Counted from the first letter of the stretch, positions 11,670 through 21,554 are shown. The stretch is DNA of 64,000 nucleotides from Gardnerella coleohominis (GCF_002896555.1 NZ_MNLH01000003.1:270237-334236); one strand, 5' to 3'. The notes: generated by a model from the letters alone, not told the origin. Numbers and translations: made by a program.

Positions 11670-13136
11670 ATGAAGCAATCCGAAGCTCTAACCATAATCA
11701 ACGCTGGTGCAAGCGCGTTCATTACCGGCGCTCCGGGTGCAGGTAAAACCTACGTATTAAACGAAGCTATTCGCGCAATGAGAAAAAATGGTTTAAGTGT
11801 TGCCGTAACAGCTTCTACCGGCATTGCGGCAACTCATTTAAACGGTCAAACCATTCACTCGTGGAGCGGAGTTGGAGTTTCAAATGCGCTTAGCGATACG
11901 CTTCTTAAAACCATTAGAGCTAGGCGAGGGAAACGCATAAAAGCCACGGACGTGCTCGTGTTGGACGAAGTTTCAATGATTCACGCGTGGCTTTTTGACA
12001 TGGTTGATGAAGTATGCCGGAAGTTGCGCAAAAATTCTGCTCCTTTCGGCGGACTTCAAGTAGTTATTTCAGGCGACTTCTTCCAGCTGCCTCCTGTAAG
12101 CACTTCTATGCGAAATCGCGATGTGTTCGAGCCAAGTCAGGCATTTATTGAGTCGCGAGAAAAGTATGCTGCTGCTGGCAAAAATCCTGAAGGTTATATT
12201 ACGGAATCTTTCGCTTGGGATGCTTTAAAGCCTGTTGTGTGCTACTTAACTGAGCAACATCGTCAGGATGACGGCAAGTTGCTTGAAGTTTTGACGGATA
12301 TTCGTGGCGGTATTGTAAGTGACGACGATAAGCAAGTGCTTGCTAGTCGCCTTGGTGAGTATCCGCAAGACGACGAGGTTTCAGTGCATCTTTTCCCTAC
12401 GAACGCGCAAGCAGATGGCTTAAATAATGTGCAGCTGGCGGCAATTGATGCTGAGCCTCACGAATTCGTTGCAACAGAAGCTGGTCCTAAAAATCTCGTC
12501 GATCGCTTAAAGAAGAATATGCTCGCTCCGGAACGTTTAGTTTTAAAGGCCGGAGCTGCTGTGATGGCGTTGCGAAACGACCAGGAAAAGCAGTACGTAA
12601 ACGGCTCGGTTGGTCGTGTGTTGCGTTTTGCGCCTGAGTCTAAAGGCGGATGGCCGATTGTTGAGTTTGAAAACGGCAATATTGTGACTCTTAAGCCGGC
12701 TGCTTGGGAAATGACGGACGGTGAGACTGTACTTGCAAGCGTAAATCAAGTGCCTCTTCGTTGCGCGTGGGGAATTACGATTCATAAATCGCAAGGTATG
12801 ACGCTTGATTCTGCGGTAATGGATTTGCGTAGAACTTTCGCTCCCGGAATGGGATACGTGGCGCTTTCTCGCGTGGAAAATCTGAGCGGGCTTTATCTGG
12901 AAGGTATTAACGATCGCGCGTTTAGTGTTTCGGTGGATGCTGTACTGCTAGACGGATCTTTGCGTGAGGCTTCTGAGAAAGCAAGTAAGATGCTTACTAA
13001 CAGTGGTGCTAATTCTTTCGTAAAAAACACGTTAGAAAACGAATTCATTAGTCAGCAGGAACTTGATATTTTTGCAAGTACTAGCAACGATGAGTTTGGA
13101 TTCAATGACGAGTTTGGATTCAATGACGAGTTTTAG
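11670..13136 (+). CDS. PIF1-family DNA helicase
   Basis: Superfamily 1B 5'-3' helicase. Walker A is GAPGAGKT at residues 20-27, followed by TASTGIAATHLNGQTIHSWSG (motif Ia, the PIF1 signature area), Walker B VLVLDEVSM, SGDFFQLPPV (motif III), and C-terminal motifs YVNGSVGRV and WGITIHKSQGMTLD...GMGYVALSRV (motifs V/VI). 488 residues, so it is a core helicase without extra domains. The C-terminus ends in a tandem DEFGFN repeat encoded by 18-bp units (13090-13136), acidic-aromatic and reminiscent of SSB or partner-binding tails; this role is only a guess. It could be annotated as RecD-like; the motif III sequence favours PIF1. Confidence 0.9.
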   Translation: MKQSEALTIINAGASAFITGAPGAGKTYVLNEAIRAMRKNGLSVAVTASTGIAATHLNGQTIHSWSGVGVSNALSDTLLKTIRARRGKRIKATDVLVLDEVSMIHAWLFDMVDEVCRKLRKNSAPFGGLQVVISGDFFQLPPVSTSMRNRDVFEPSQAFIESREKYAAAGKNPEGYITESFAWDALKPVVCYLTEQHRQDDGKLLEVLTDIRGGIVSDDDKQVLASRLGEYPQDDEVSVHLFPTNAQADGLNNVQLAAIDAEPHEFVATEAGPKNLVDRLKKNMLAPERLVLKAGAAVMALRNDQEKQYVNGSVGRVLRFAPESKGGWPIVEFENGNIVTLKPAAWEMTDGETVLASVNQVPLRCAWGITIHKSQGMTLDSAVMDLRRTFAPGMGYVALSRVENLSGLYLEGINDRAFSVSVDAVLLDGSLREASEKASKMLTNSGANSFVKNTLENEFISQQELDIFASTSNDEFGFNDEFGFNDEF

Positions 13137-13247
13137 TGCTTTATCTACTAATTTTATTTAGTGCTTCATTTAGTGGTTTTTATTTAAATTACCATAAAAA
13201 TTCTGGAAACTAACATAAATAGTATGCTTAAGCAATTTTAGAAATAC

Positions 13248-14240
13248 TTATTTTGCAGAAGGCCTTTTTATGATGTTCCACGAACTTCCAATTCCAAAAA
13301 CCATTAAAATTAGTGCGATAAATATGAAAATAAGAAATATTCGTGGTTGTTGTAAGAAATCAGCGAATAGTGCAATTATGGTTGATGCTGTTCCAGATAC
13401 GATTAGTGCGATAGATACCAACGGAGGTATCGCATTAGGGAATCCTGCATCGTATGCTCTGCGAATAAGAAGAGTAGAGTAAGGTAATAAAAGTGGGGAT
13501 GCTATGATTGCTCCCAATAAAAGTTTGGTAGGAGAGAACACTGAGCGAAGAATAGAAGCAGAAGTTATTAAATTATTGTAATTAGCGCTTTCAAATAAAT
13601 ATATGTAATAAAACAGTTGGACTGTAAGGAATATAAGGCCTGTAGCTAGAGCTCCAGCGAAAAATTCATTACGCGACGCAGTTTCTTTAATCACAAACAT
13701 TTTTGTAAAGTAATTAATAAAGTAAATAAAAAAGTCTTCGATTGTTTCTGTTTTAGTTATTGGTTCTCTAGATATTTTATAAGCAGGATTCAAAATAAAA
13801 TGATCTGGTCGAGAATTTCTCACAGGATTTGGGTTATTGTATCCAGCATTTATTTGTTGGTAATGATTAGGCGTTTGAGAATAATTTGATTGTTGAGCGT
13901 ATTGTTGAGCTGGATGAGCGTATGGTTGAGCTGGATGAGCGTATGGTTGAGGTGAATGAGCGTATTGTTGAGGCGGCTGATTGTATGGACCGGCTGGCTG
14001 AGCTGGATGAGGCGGCTGATTGCGAATTTGTGGTTGATTGTACGGGCTGGCTGGCTGAGCATATGGGCTGGATGGCCAAGTTTGCTGATTGAATTGCATA
14101 TTGTACGGATGATTATTTTGCCAGTTTGTTTGTTGATTGTTTTGGGAATAGTTATTATTTTGCATGCCTTGATTATTGTTCGAAGCATTATTGTTAGAAG
14201 GATTATTGTTCAAAGGATGATTGTTATTAAAATCGCTCAT
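13248..14240 (-). CDS. DUF805 membrane protein with Asn/Gln/Pro-rich N-terminus
   Basis: The first 140 or so residues are disordered: Asn/Gln runs, then 21-bp-encoded repeats of the type AQPYAHP. The C-terminal part holds about four membrane segments and fits DUF805 (FFAGALATGLIFLTV, and RRAYDAGFPN with the family's RR..D.G pattern). Start: the longest frame begins with GTG at 14252, but the ATG at 14240 (MSDFNNN) has GAGAGTGG about 8 bases upstream, so that is used. Function of DUF805 is unknown. The gene converges on the helicase and no convincing terminator is seen between them. The low-complexity head resembles that of the TM2 protein at 55.7 kb. Confidence 0.75.
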   Translation of the reverse strand: MSDFNNNHPLNNNPSNNNASNNNQGMQNNNYSQNNQQTNWQNNHPYNMQFNQQTWPSSPYAQPASPYNQPQIRNQPPHPAQPAGPYNQPPQQYAHSPQPYAHPAQPYAHPAQQYAQQSNYSQTPNHYQQINAGYNNPNPVRNSRPDHFILNPAYKISREPITKTETIEDFFIYFINYFTKMFVIKETASRNEFFAGALATGLIFLTVQLFYYIYLFESANYNNLITSASILRSVFSPTKLLLGAIIASPLLLPYSTLLIRRAYDAGFPNAIPPLVSIALIVSGTASTIIALFADFLQQPRIFLIFIFIALILMVFGIGSSWNIIKRPSAK

Positions 14241-14510
14241 AATAAATTCCACTCTCTTAAAATCACAATTTAAAAAATTATAAGTTACAAAATCAACAAT
14301 TCATGCCATTTTTCATATAGGCTTTAGTATAACTCTTAATGTCAAGTTATTTAATAAATACTTTTATGCATATTATATTGTTCACAAGTTATTGCAATAT
14401 TCGTAAATAATTATTTTATTTAAAATAGAATTTATATATTTTACTAATTTATTTTTGTTAATACTATTAAACAAGTGTTTATGTCCTCATGCGCAAATAG
14501 ATTGGAACGC

Positions 14511-16346
14511 ATGAATTCCAATGTACTTCGTATGTCTCAGCTGTTCCTTCGTACGCTGCGCGAGGATCCAGCAGACGCGGACGTGACTTCCGCAAAACTT
14601 ATGCAGCGCGCAGGCTATATTCGTAAATCTGCACCAGGTGTGTGGACTTGGTTGCCGCTTGGCCTCAAGGTTTTAAACAAGGTTCAGGCTATTATTCGCG
14701 AAGAAATCAACGGTATCGGTGCGCAGGAGGTCCACTTCCCAGCGCTTCTTCCACGTGAGCCTTATGAGGCGACAAACCGTTGGGAAGAATATGGTGATAA
14801 CATTTTCCGCCTTAAAGATCGTCATGAGGCTGACTATCTTCTTGCTCCAACGCACGAAGAAGTTTTCACGCTTCTTGTTAAGGATATGTATTCTTCTTAC
14901 AAGGATTTGCCAGTTACTTTGTATCAGATTCAAACGAAGTATCGCGACGAATTCCGTCCTCGCGCAGGTCTTATCCGCGGCCGTGAGTTTATTATGCAAG
15001 ACGCTTACTCGTTCTCGATTGACGAAGATGGTTTGAAGTCTGCTTATGTTGAAGAGCGTGCTGCTTACGCTCGAATTTTCGACCGTTTGGGCATTAAATA
15101 TGTGATTGTTCACGCTGTTTCCGGCCCTATGGGTGGTTCTGATTCCGAGGAATTCTTGGCTCCAATGCCAATTGGCGAAGATACTTTTGCTCTCGCTCCT
15201 TCTGGAAAAGCTTGGAATGTTGAGGCTCTTACCACTCCAGAAATGTCTGATGTTGATTATTCAGCAACTCCTGCAGCAGAAGCCCTTGAAACTCCAGACG
15301 CTAAGACGATTGAGGCTTTGGTTAAAGTTTCCAACGATTTGCATCCGCGCGAAGATGGTCGCGAATGGCAAGCGTCTGACACTTTGAAGAACCTTATTAT
15401 TGCTGTTAAGCACCCGGCTGATGCTGAGGGTGGCGAGCACGAGGAGCCATGGCGCGAAATCGTGGCTATTGGTATTCCAGGTGATCGCCAGGTAGATATG
15501 AAGCGTCTTGAAGCTCAGTTTGCTCCTGCAGAAATTGAAGAAGCAACTGAGGATGATTTGAAGGCTCATCCTGAGTTTGTTAAGGGCTACATTGGCTTTA
15601 GTGTATTAGGTCCTCAAGCTCGCAAAGAGGGTAGTGGTATTGAAAATCCTGTCCGCTACTTGATGGATGCTCATGTTGCAAAGGGAAGCGCATGGATTAC
15701 AGGAGCCGACGAAGACGGAAAGCACGTTTATAACGCTGTTTACGGACGCGATTTTGAGGCTGATGGCGTTGTTGAAGCAGCCCAGGTTCGCGACGGCGAT
15801 ATGAGCCCAGATGGTTCTGGCCCATTGAGCTTCGAACGCGGTGTGGAAATCGGCCAGGTGTTCCAGCTTGGCTTAAAGTATTCTAAGGCTTTGGGCTTAA
15901 GTGTTCTTAACGAAAACGGTAAAGCTGTACCAGTTTGGATGGGCTGCTACGGCATTGGCGTTAGCCGCGTGATTGCATGCTTGGCAGAAACGCATCACGA
16001 TGATACTGGTCTCGCATGGCCTATGGCGATTGCTCCAGCTCAGGTTCACGTCGTTGCTACTGGCAAGGATCAAGTTGCTTTCGACGCTGCTGAAAAGGTT
16101 GTTGAAGAGCTTAGCAAGCAAGGCATCGAAGTAATCTTTGACGACCGTCCAAAGGTTTCTCCAGGCGTGAAGTTTAAGGATGCTGAGCTTGTTGGCGTGC
16201 CTCTGATTGCTGTAGCAGGTCGCGATACCGTGAACAACGGAACGATTGAAATCCGCGATCGCAACGGCTCAAACGTTGAAGCAGTTCCAGTGGATGAGGC
16301 TGCGGCTCGAATCGCTGAGCGCGTAACGACCTGCTTGAACGCATAG
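14511..16346 (+). CDS. proS: Prolyl-tRNA synthetase
   Basis: Class II aminoacyl-tRNA synthetase that charges tRNA-Pro. Conserved start of the domain is VLRMSQLFLRTLREDPADAD...RAGYIRKSAPGVWTWLPLG; motif 2 (TKYRDEFRPRAGLIRGREFIMQDAYSF) and motif 3 (GCYGIGVSRV) are intact, an editing-type insertion lies between motifs 2 and 3 (about residues 225-440), and the C-terminal anticodon-binding domain follows. The open frame reaches back to 14475, but bifidobacterial homologues start close to the MNSNVLRM segment, so the ATG at 14511 is chosen; 14532 is the other candidate. No T-box structure was recognised in the AT-rich 270 bases upstream. Confidence 0.95.
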   Translation: MNSNVLRMSQLFLRTLREDPADADVTSAKLMQRAGYIRKSAPGVWTWLPLGLKVLNKVQAIIREEINGIGAQEVHFPALLPREPYEATNRWEEYGDNIFRLKDRHEADYLLAPTHEEVFTLLVKDMYSSYKDLPVTLYQIQTKYRDEFRPRAGLIRGREFIMQDAYSFSIDEDGLKSAYVEERAAYARIFDRLGIKYVIVHAVSGPMGGSDSEEFLAPMPIGEDTFALAPSGKAWNVEALTTPEMSDVDYSATPAAEALETPDAKTIEALVKVSNDLHPREDGREWQASDTLKNLIIAVKHPADAEGGEHEEPWREIVAIGIPGDRQVDMKRLEAQFAPAEIEEATEDDLKAHPEFVKGYIGFSVLGPQARKEGSGIENPVRYLMDAHVAKGSAWITGADEDGKHVYNAVYGRDFEADGVVEAAQVRDGDMSPDGSGPLSFERGVEIGQVFQLGLKYSKALGLSVLNENGKAVPVWMGCYGIGVSRVIACLAETHHDDTGLAWPMAIAPAQVHVVATGKDQVAFDAAEKVVEELSKQGIEVIFDDRPKVSPGVKFKDAELVGVPLIAVAGRDTVNNGTIEIRDRNGSNVEAVPVDEAAARIAERVTTCLNA

Positions 16347-16364
16347 AGAGTAGCCGTTTGGCTT

Positions 16365-16403
16365 ATTTGGCATGTGAAGCACAGTGCGCTTCACATGCCA
16401 AAT
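16365..16403. repeat. 16-bp perfect hairpin after proS
   Basis: ATTTGGCATGTGAAGC (16365-16380) is perfectly complementary to 16388-16403 around the loop ACAGTGC. There is no T run. The centre AGCACAGTGCGCT is the exact reverse complement of the 13-base centre of another hairpin at about 16571-16583. It may act as a bidirectional terminator, or belong to a repeat family. Confidence 0.7.
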
Positions 16404-16758
16404 CGCGCTTTGAAGGAGCCTGAAATTCCAATAATTTCAGACTCAGTCAAAGCGAGCACTAAGGCAGGTCGTCAGCGCACCATAGCCACAACCTAATTCT
16501 CAATGAATCACCACACAAATCTGCTCTGCCTTCGTCTTCACTGACTCAGGCAGACCTCGCTTGCGTTGAAAGCGCACTGTGCTTTCAACTTTGAGCAAGC
16601 TCGGCGCTCCGAGTTGCTTTTGCACACTACGTTCTAAGTGCAAAAGCAGGTTGTCGCGCTGCGCGAGTGTCTCTGTTTGGCGCAAGTAGCCATTAAGTGC
16701 AAAATTGCAGAGGTTGGGTACTTTGCTATTTGTTGATTGTGATTGGTTGATTGGTGTT
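16404..16758. repeat. Intergenic repeat region R1, no gene recognised
   Basis: This stretch between proS and the next gene shows no convincing coding region. It holds three blocks that recur, in the same order and orientation, beyond the other end of the surface protein gene: 16559-16616 (58 bases, one mismatch to 20990-21047), 16646-16680 (to 21076-21110) and 16707-16723 (to 21264-21280). Inside are hairpins: GTTGAAAGC with GCTTTCAAC, and TGCTTTTGCAC with GTGCAAAAGCA. Confidence 0.8.
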
Positions 16759-16805
16759 TAAAAATAAACGCCAGTGAGTTTATTCCAACTCGGCTGGCGT
16801 TTATT
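16759..16805 (-). terminator. Terminator of the surface protein gene
   Basis: 12-bp perfect stem (AATAAACGCCAG 16763-16774 with CTGGCGTTTATT 16794-16805). Read on the minus strand it runs into five T's, 47 bases after the stop of the gene at 16852. Confidence 0.85.
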
Positions 16806-16851
16806 GGTTATTCTCGTTATTCGCTAGTTGCGTTTTTGGTTGCCGTGTTTG

Positions 16852-19800
16852 TTATTTGCTGTGTCTGCCAATGCGAGTACGTTTAAGCGAAAACGCGCCG
16901 AAGGCTGACAGTAAGAACGCTAATCCAGCACCTGCAATGTTTGATGTTTCAGAGCCTGTGCTAGCAAGCGGTTCATGCGTTTGTGGAGTTTGTGCTTCTT
17001 CCACAGTCTCTTCTTGCATTGGTTCCGGTTCTGTCTCTGGTTCCGGTTCTGTCACTTCTTCCGGCTCTGGTGCAGGAATTATAGGAACTGGAATAGGCTC
17101 TGGCTCTGGAATCGGAACAGGAGTTGGTTTTGGTTCCGGTGTAACCGGTGTTGGCTCTGGTTCCGGTTTAGGTGGTTCTGGTTTTGGAGGCTCTGGTTTT
17201 GGAGGCTGCGACTTAGGCTTCGTAACTCTAATCACTACGTTCTTTATTAATGATATGTTCTCAGGATGATTCTTTTCGTGCAATGTTATGCCGTCTTCAT
17301 ATGTATATGTTGGCGTAGCATTTGGATCAAACATAGGAGACAAGCCATCTAACTTCGAACCGTACGTATTATAAGAATCACCGTCCTGGGCATCCGCGTT
17401 TGCTGTAAATGTGATTGAATAGTCTGTATTCAACGTATATTCAGTATTCATTTCAATCACAGTTGTCTTATTTTTACGGAAAAGTTGAACCTTCTTCAGT
17501 CTCACTTCCCTTGGTTCTGGATTTAATACCTTCATAAATTCGTCAGTAATTTCCTGAATTGGCTGCCGCTTGTCGTTCAACAAATAGAACCTAAGCTTGA
17601 TAGTCTTTGTTTCGCCAGGCTTGATGTAAAAAGGTATTCCATAAGTACCGCTGTTATATTCACCTATTACCGTCTGCGTAACGTTATTAAGACCGAGATC
17701 ATCGAACTTGTATGGTTGTTTCGTTCGCTGATTAGTTCCAGCTGTGCCTATAAAGATGTCATTTCTATCTTTATATGCCTTGAATTTTTTCAATTCACCT
17801 ACCGTCATATAGTCTGAGCCATCTTTACCTTTATGGATCGATGCCATATACACAGGAATTTCGCGGATTTTTTCATCGCCACTCCAGGCAATCGTAGGCT
17901 TGCCATCAAAATTCTTATTCAAAAAGTCGTAGCTCAAACCTTCTAGTCCTGCGCCGCCGATCTTTTGCTCGAGGCTGTATTTTTCAAAGGTTTGTGTGCC
18001 GATTGGTGTTTGGTTAATTGAGTCCCACATATTCTTCGAATTTTGATCTTTGAAGAACCAAGGCGTTTCTTTAATGTTTTCTTCTGTTGTTTTTCCGTCT
18101 TTCTTGATTTTTAGCGTAATATTGCTGAATTTTCTTGCGGAAATAGCTTTACCGTTTTCTGTAAACGCCGCAGCATCTGTCATTGTCAACGCGTTCGTAT
18201 CTGGATTGTAACTAAGATACTGAGCGTACATCTTCATTTGTGACGTATCAGAATTTTTATCATTGTTTATCACTTGCCACTGAATCTGCTTGCCGTCCTT
18301 AGTTGCAGTTCCAGATGCCAATACATTAGCAGCAGTATCAGATGTCTGTGGCTGCGGCTGAGGCGGAACAGGTGGTTGTGGAGTTGGTGGTACAACAGGT
18401 GATGGAGTTACCGGTGTAATTTTCTCATCCGTGTTCCGTACTATCGTAATAGAGTCATCCACAAAGTGTAAGAACATTGTACCGTTTAGTCTCTTATACG
18501 TTGCAACATATATCGGATATGTGCGGCTAGTTTCGTCTTTTTTCCAATCAGTAATCTTAGCGGTGCCAGAAAAAGTGCACGTCTCTGCATCAAAACTAAC
18601 GCCGTTTGGCAAATCTCCAGCTGCGATATAGTTGAATGAACCGGCTGAAGTTTCTAAAGTTCCATCACCAATGCGCTTTTTTGTATCGTAAATAACCAGT
18701 ACCTTTTTGTGGCTATCCTCGTTTTTATAGACGAAAACAGGTGTTTTCTGATACTTTGTTGTATGACCATTGGCATCAATAGTTTCCAGAGTGAGATTGC
18801 TTACTTGTGCAATAACACCTGGATCTTTAGATAAGCCTTCATAGTACAGCGGCTCGAAACGCTTTGTAGCAGAATTATATGTAACCTTGCTTTTATCAAT
18901 GCCCTTCGGCAAATCGTCGCTTAAAATGCGCCAACGCAACTTTTTATCAGACGACAATCCAGTGGACACCACATTTGCAGGAGTATCGCTAAAGTTTTGA
19001 GCTTCATCGTGTTTCGGCTGAGATTTTGGCTTACTTACAATATAGCTGGTATATGGTTTTAAAGTAAGATAATCTGCTGTGTTATACATTGTGACTTGAG
19101 CGAGATATAGCGGATATTCTCGCATAGTCTCGTTTTCTTGCCAATCGTTAATTTCTGGATTTCCTTCGAAAGCTCTTGTATTAAGATTGTATTTAACGCC
19201 CTTTGGAAGTTTACCTCCTATTTGCTGCAAGATTCTGTATTGATCGTAGTTATATTGTTTCGACCATACCTTGTTATGCAATGCGTTCTCAAAATCAGCT
19301 TTTTCTTTTGCGTCCTTAAAGAACCAAGGAGTATTTTTAAGATTTTCAGTTACTGGAACTGTATCGTTCATGCCCATTGTTTGAAGCGTAATTCCTATAA
19401 AACGCTTTGCAACAACGCTTGGAGCTCTATTGTTTATTGGCGGCACAGTATTATCAATGATTTTAGTTTTGAGTATGTGTGCGTCAGGATCGTAGTCAAG
19501 GAACTTGCTGCAGTATTCTTGCTCATCTATTGATGGTGAGTCGTTGTTGCTTAACACTCTCCAACGAACATAATTACCGCTTTTGTCGGTTGCAAGTCCT
19601 GCCGATAATTCGTTCCGATTAAATTCGAATGGCTTTGGTTCAGGCTTATGTTTATCAGCATCTTTAGTCCTAAATGTTGGAATAACCTCTTCTTGAAGTT
19701 GATGCCCTTCCTTGTCATACATACGAAGTCCAGTAACTTGGATAGTAGCGTTAGGATGTTCGTTCGCTGCGACCGTGCGCCATTTGAACGTGTAGCTATA

Positions 19801-20514
19801 ATCTGAGGAGCGCGTTATAGCACTGCCATATGCAAGTTTGTATTTGTCGCCGTCCTTATATTCTACGCGTATATACTCATAATTATCACGGCAAGGACCG
19901 TATTTCTTTGATTCTTCTAACGTAATCTCTTTGCTACCGCGCATGAACTTTGGCTTAATGGTAACCTCTACGCCCGGCTCTACAACTGTCATTTGAGGAT
20001 ATGAAACGGTTTCTTCCTGTGAATCTGAATCTTCAGTTGTTTTTGCGCTGCGATTTTCCAATTTACTATTAATTGCAGTATTTGCTTCACTTTTATTGCT
20101 GGAAGTGCTGTTAGATTCAGCATTTTTATTGTCTAAAGTATTTTTAACTTCGTAAGAGGGATTAGTTTTATTATCTTCTGTTTTATTGTCGCTAATTTTA
20201 TTATTTTTAGTTTTATTTTCGCTGGCTTTATTATCTTCAGATTTATTATTACTATTTTTGTCGCTATTTTCTAAAGTATTTTGGTTAGCGAAATTGGTAT
20301 GGGGGGGGGTGTTTGTTTTTACGCTATTATTGTTTTCAGTGTTATTGCCAGTAGTGTTTCTTACGTTGGTGTTACTTGCACTAACGCTACTTCCATTAGC
20401 GCTACTTGCGTCAGTGCTAGAAGCATAAGCGGTTTGGCTCATGCATACTGCGCAAGCTGCCGTGGCAATACCCATCATGGTTGAAGTCAGAATAATTTTC
20501 GCTGTCTTATTCAT
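16852..20514 (-). CDS. LPxTG-like surface protein with phase-variable-looking C9 tract
   Basis: 1220 residues. A signal peptide (to about ASS, residue 33) is followed by an Asn/Ser/Lys-rich stretch to residue 170 with many NKTEDN-type repeats, a beta-rich segment, then three homologous repeats of about 190 residues starting near residues 301, 513 and 728 (markers: GLATDKS or similar, R/QW.V/IL, TPWFFKD, YPIYVA). A fourth beta domain, a Pro/Glu-rich wall spanner (from about 1090), LASTG at about 1183, a hydrophobic segment and a basic tail complete it. The C9 tract lies at about residue 70, so slippage there would switch the protein off. Cell-wall attachment by sortase is inferred; function unknown, adhesin likely. 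Confidence 0.88.
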   Translation of the reverse strand: MNKTAKIILTSTMMGIATAACAVCMSQTAYASSTDASSANGSSVSASNTNVRNTTGNNTENNNSVKTNTPPHTNFANQNTLENSDKNSNNKSEDNKASENKTKNNKISDNKTEDNKTNPSYEVKNTLDNKNAESNSTSSNKSEANTAINSKLENRSAKTTEDSDSQEETVSYPQMTVVEPGVEVTIKPKFMRGSKEITLEESKKYGPCRDNYEYIRVEYKDGDKYKLAYGSAITRSSDYSYTFKWRTVAANEHPNATIQVTGLRMYDKEGHQLQEEVIPTFRTKDADKHKPEPKPFEFNRNELSAGLATDKSGNYVRWRVLSNNDSPSIDEQEYCSKFLDYDPDAHILKTKIIDNTVPPINNRAPSVVAKRFIGITLQTMGMNDTVPVTENLKNTPWFFKDAKEKADFENALHNKVWSKQYNYDQYRILQQIGGKLPKGVKYNLNTRAFEGNPEINDWQENETMREYPLYLAQVTMYNTADYLTLKPYTSYIVSKPKSQPKHDEAQNFSDTPANVVSTGLSSDKKLRWRILSDDLPKGIDKSKVTYNSATKRFEPLYYEGLSKDPGVIAQVSNLTLETIDANGHTTKYQKTPVFVYKNEDSHKKVLVIYDTKKRIGDGTLETSAGSFNYIAAGDLPNGVSFDAETCTFSGTAKITDWKKDETSRTYPIYVATYKRLNGTMFLHFVDDSITIVRNTDEKITPVTPSPVVPPTPQPPVPPQPQPQTSDTAANVLASGTATKDGKQIQWQVINNDKNSDTSQMKMYAQYLSYNPDTNALTMTDAAAFTENGKAISARKFSNITLKIKKDGKTTEENIKETPWFFKDQNSKNMWDSINQTPIGTQTFEKYSLEQKIGGAGLEGLSYDFLNKNFDGKPTIAWSGDEKIREIPVYMASIHKGKDGSDYMTVGELKKFKAYKDRNDIFIGTAGTNQRTKQPYKFDDLGLNNVTQTVIGEYNSGTYGIPFYIKPGETKTIKLRFYLLNDKRQPIQEITDEFMKVLNPEPREVRLKKVQLFRKNKTTVIEMNTEYTLNTDYSITFTANADAQDGDSYNTYGSKLDGLSPMFDPNATPTYTYEDGITLHEKNHPENISLIKNVVIRVTKPKSQPPKPEPPKPEPPKPEPEPTPVTPEPKPTPVPIPEPEPIPVPIIPAPEPEEVTEPEPETEPEPMQEETVEEAQTPQTHEPLASTGSETSNIAGAGLAFLLSAFGAFSLKRTRIGRHSK
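20301..20309 (-). repeat. Homopolymer of nine C (coding strand) inside the surface protein gene
   Basis: Nine G on the plus strand, reading as ACC CCC CCC CAT (Thr-Pro-Pro-His) in the gene. This is the longest G/C run noticed in an AT-rich window and it lies early in the coding region, the classical position of a contingency tract. Confidence 0.85.
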
Positions 20515-21554
20515 AAAATACCCGATTGATTAATTAATTAAACTTTTGTTATTTTGCTTCATAAAATATAACAAATATGCAAATTGCACATTACATTATA
20601 ATGAATTTGATAAAAAATAAAAGTGTTTATTGATAAAATTATCAATAAACACTTATTTGCGTTTCGGAATAGTCTGATTTTCGATTAGATATTTAACTAA
20701 ATAAAAAATGCTATATCACTAGCCATCCTCAGACGTAAGTTACTGAATAAACTGCGAAAGAACAATTCCAGTAGCCATAAGCGTGGTATTAAAAATAAGT
20801 AATGTTGTAAATAAGTAATGTTGTAACGCAGGTATCACAAATGTTTAAGTATGCCCAATATGATTGTTGACAATCTGCGTTTTAATTCGGAAGTAGAACC
20901 AAGAGTTGTGCGTGAAAGCAGCGCTGATTTTGGCTGTTTTTGGGCACGCTCGCAGATTGCGCTCGCGCGGATTACGCGCTCGCTACTGAGCTTGCGTTGA
21001 AAGCGCACTGTGTTTTCAACTTTGAGCAAGCTCGGCGCTCCGAGTTGACTTCGCGCGCTAAATCGCAGCGTTCAGGCAGGTCGTCGCGCTGCGTTAGTGT
21101 CTCTGTTTGGTGTTTTTCGCACACTGGCGCAGTATGGTTTCTGCGTTATGGTCAGATTTTGCTAGTTTTAAGACACGCGTGCAGTATGGTTTCTTGGTTT
21201 TGTTTACTTAGGTAGCGTGTTGGTAAACAAAAGCAAGAGGGGGTTCTTGGTTTTGTTTACTTAGCAGAGGTTGGGTACCTTAGAATTGTCTGCCTGTTGG
21301 GTTTGGCCGCATTGTGTCGGTGAAGAAAATTGCCGTAAATGGCAAAAATCTTCATTGCTTTTATTTTATGATTGCAATAGAATCAAACTTAAGGAATTCC
21401 AGTGAAGAAAATTGCCGTTTCTGTCAAATTTATTCAGTGAGTAATTCAGTGAGTAATTTAAAGAAATTATCGAGTGAATTACTAAGTGAATTACTAATGA
21501 ATCATTTAGCGAGTTGTTTAGCGAGTTGTTTAGTGAGAATAGTGAGGAATAGTA
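20515..21554. repeat. 1-kb intergenic region of hairpins and dispersed repeats (R2), no gene recognised
   Basis: No ORF here looks coding. Contents in order: a 15-bp perfect hairpin at 20621-20654 with an AT-rich stem; a 16-bp tandem duplication around 20796-20826 (AATAAGTAATGTTGTA); a unit near 20930-20960 that resembles the 52-bp repeat; repeat blocks 20990-21047, 21076-21110 and 21264-21280 that match R1 at 16.6 kb; a 52-bp repeat unit at 21129-21180 that recurs at 22839-22942; and a series of 10-16-bp tandem duplications from 21430 to 21535 (for example AGCGAGTTGTTT twice). The promoter of the surface protein and of the ATPase must lie at its two ends. Confidence 0.75.

Noticed and set aside
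14253..14510. T-box riboswitch for proS
   Set aside because: The region is AT-rich without the conserved T-box sequence or a following terminator.
16856..17269. Ser/Gly-rich ORF on the plus strand
   Set aside because: It is the antisense shadow of the Pro/Glu-rich wall spanner of the surface protein.
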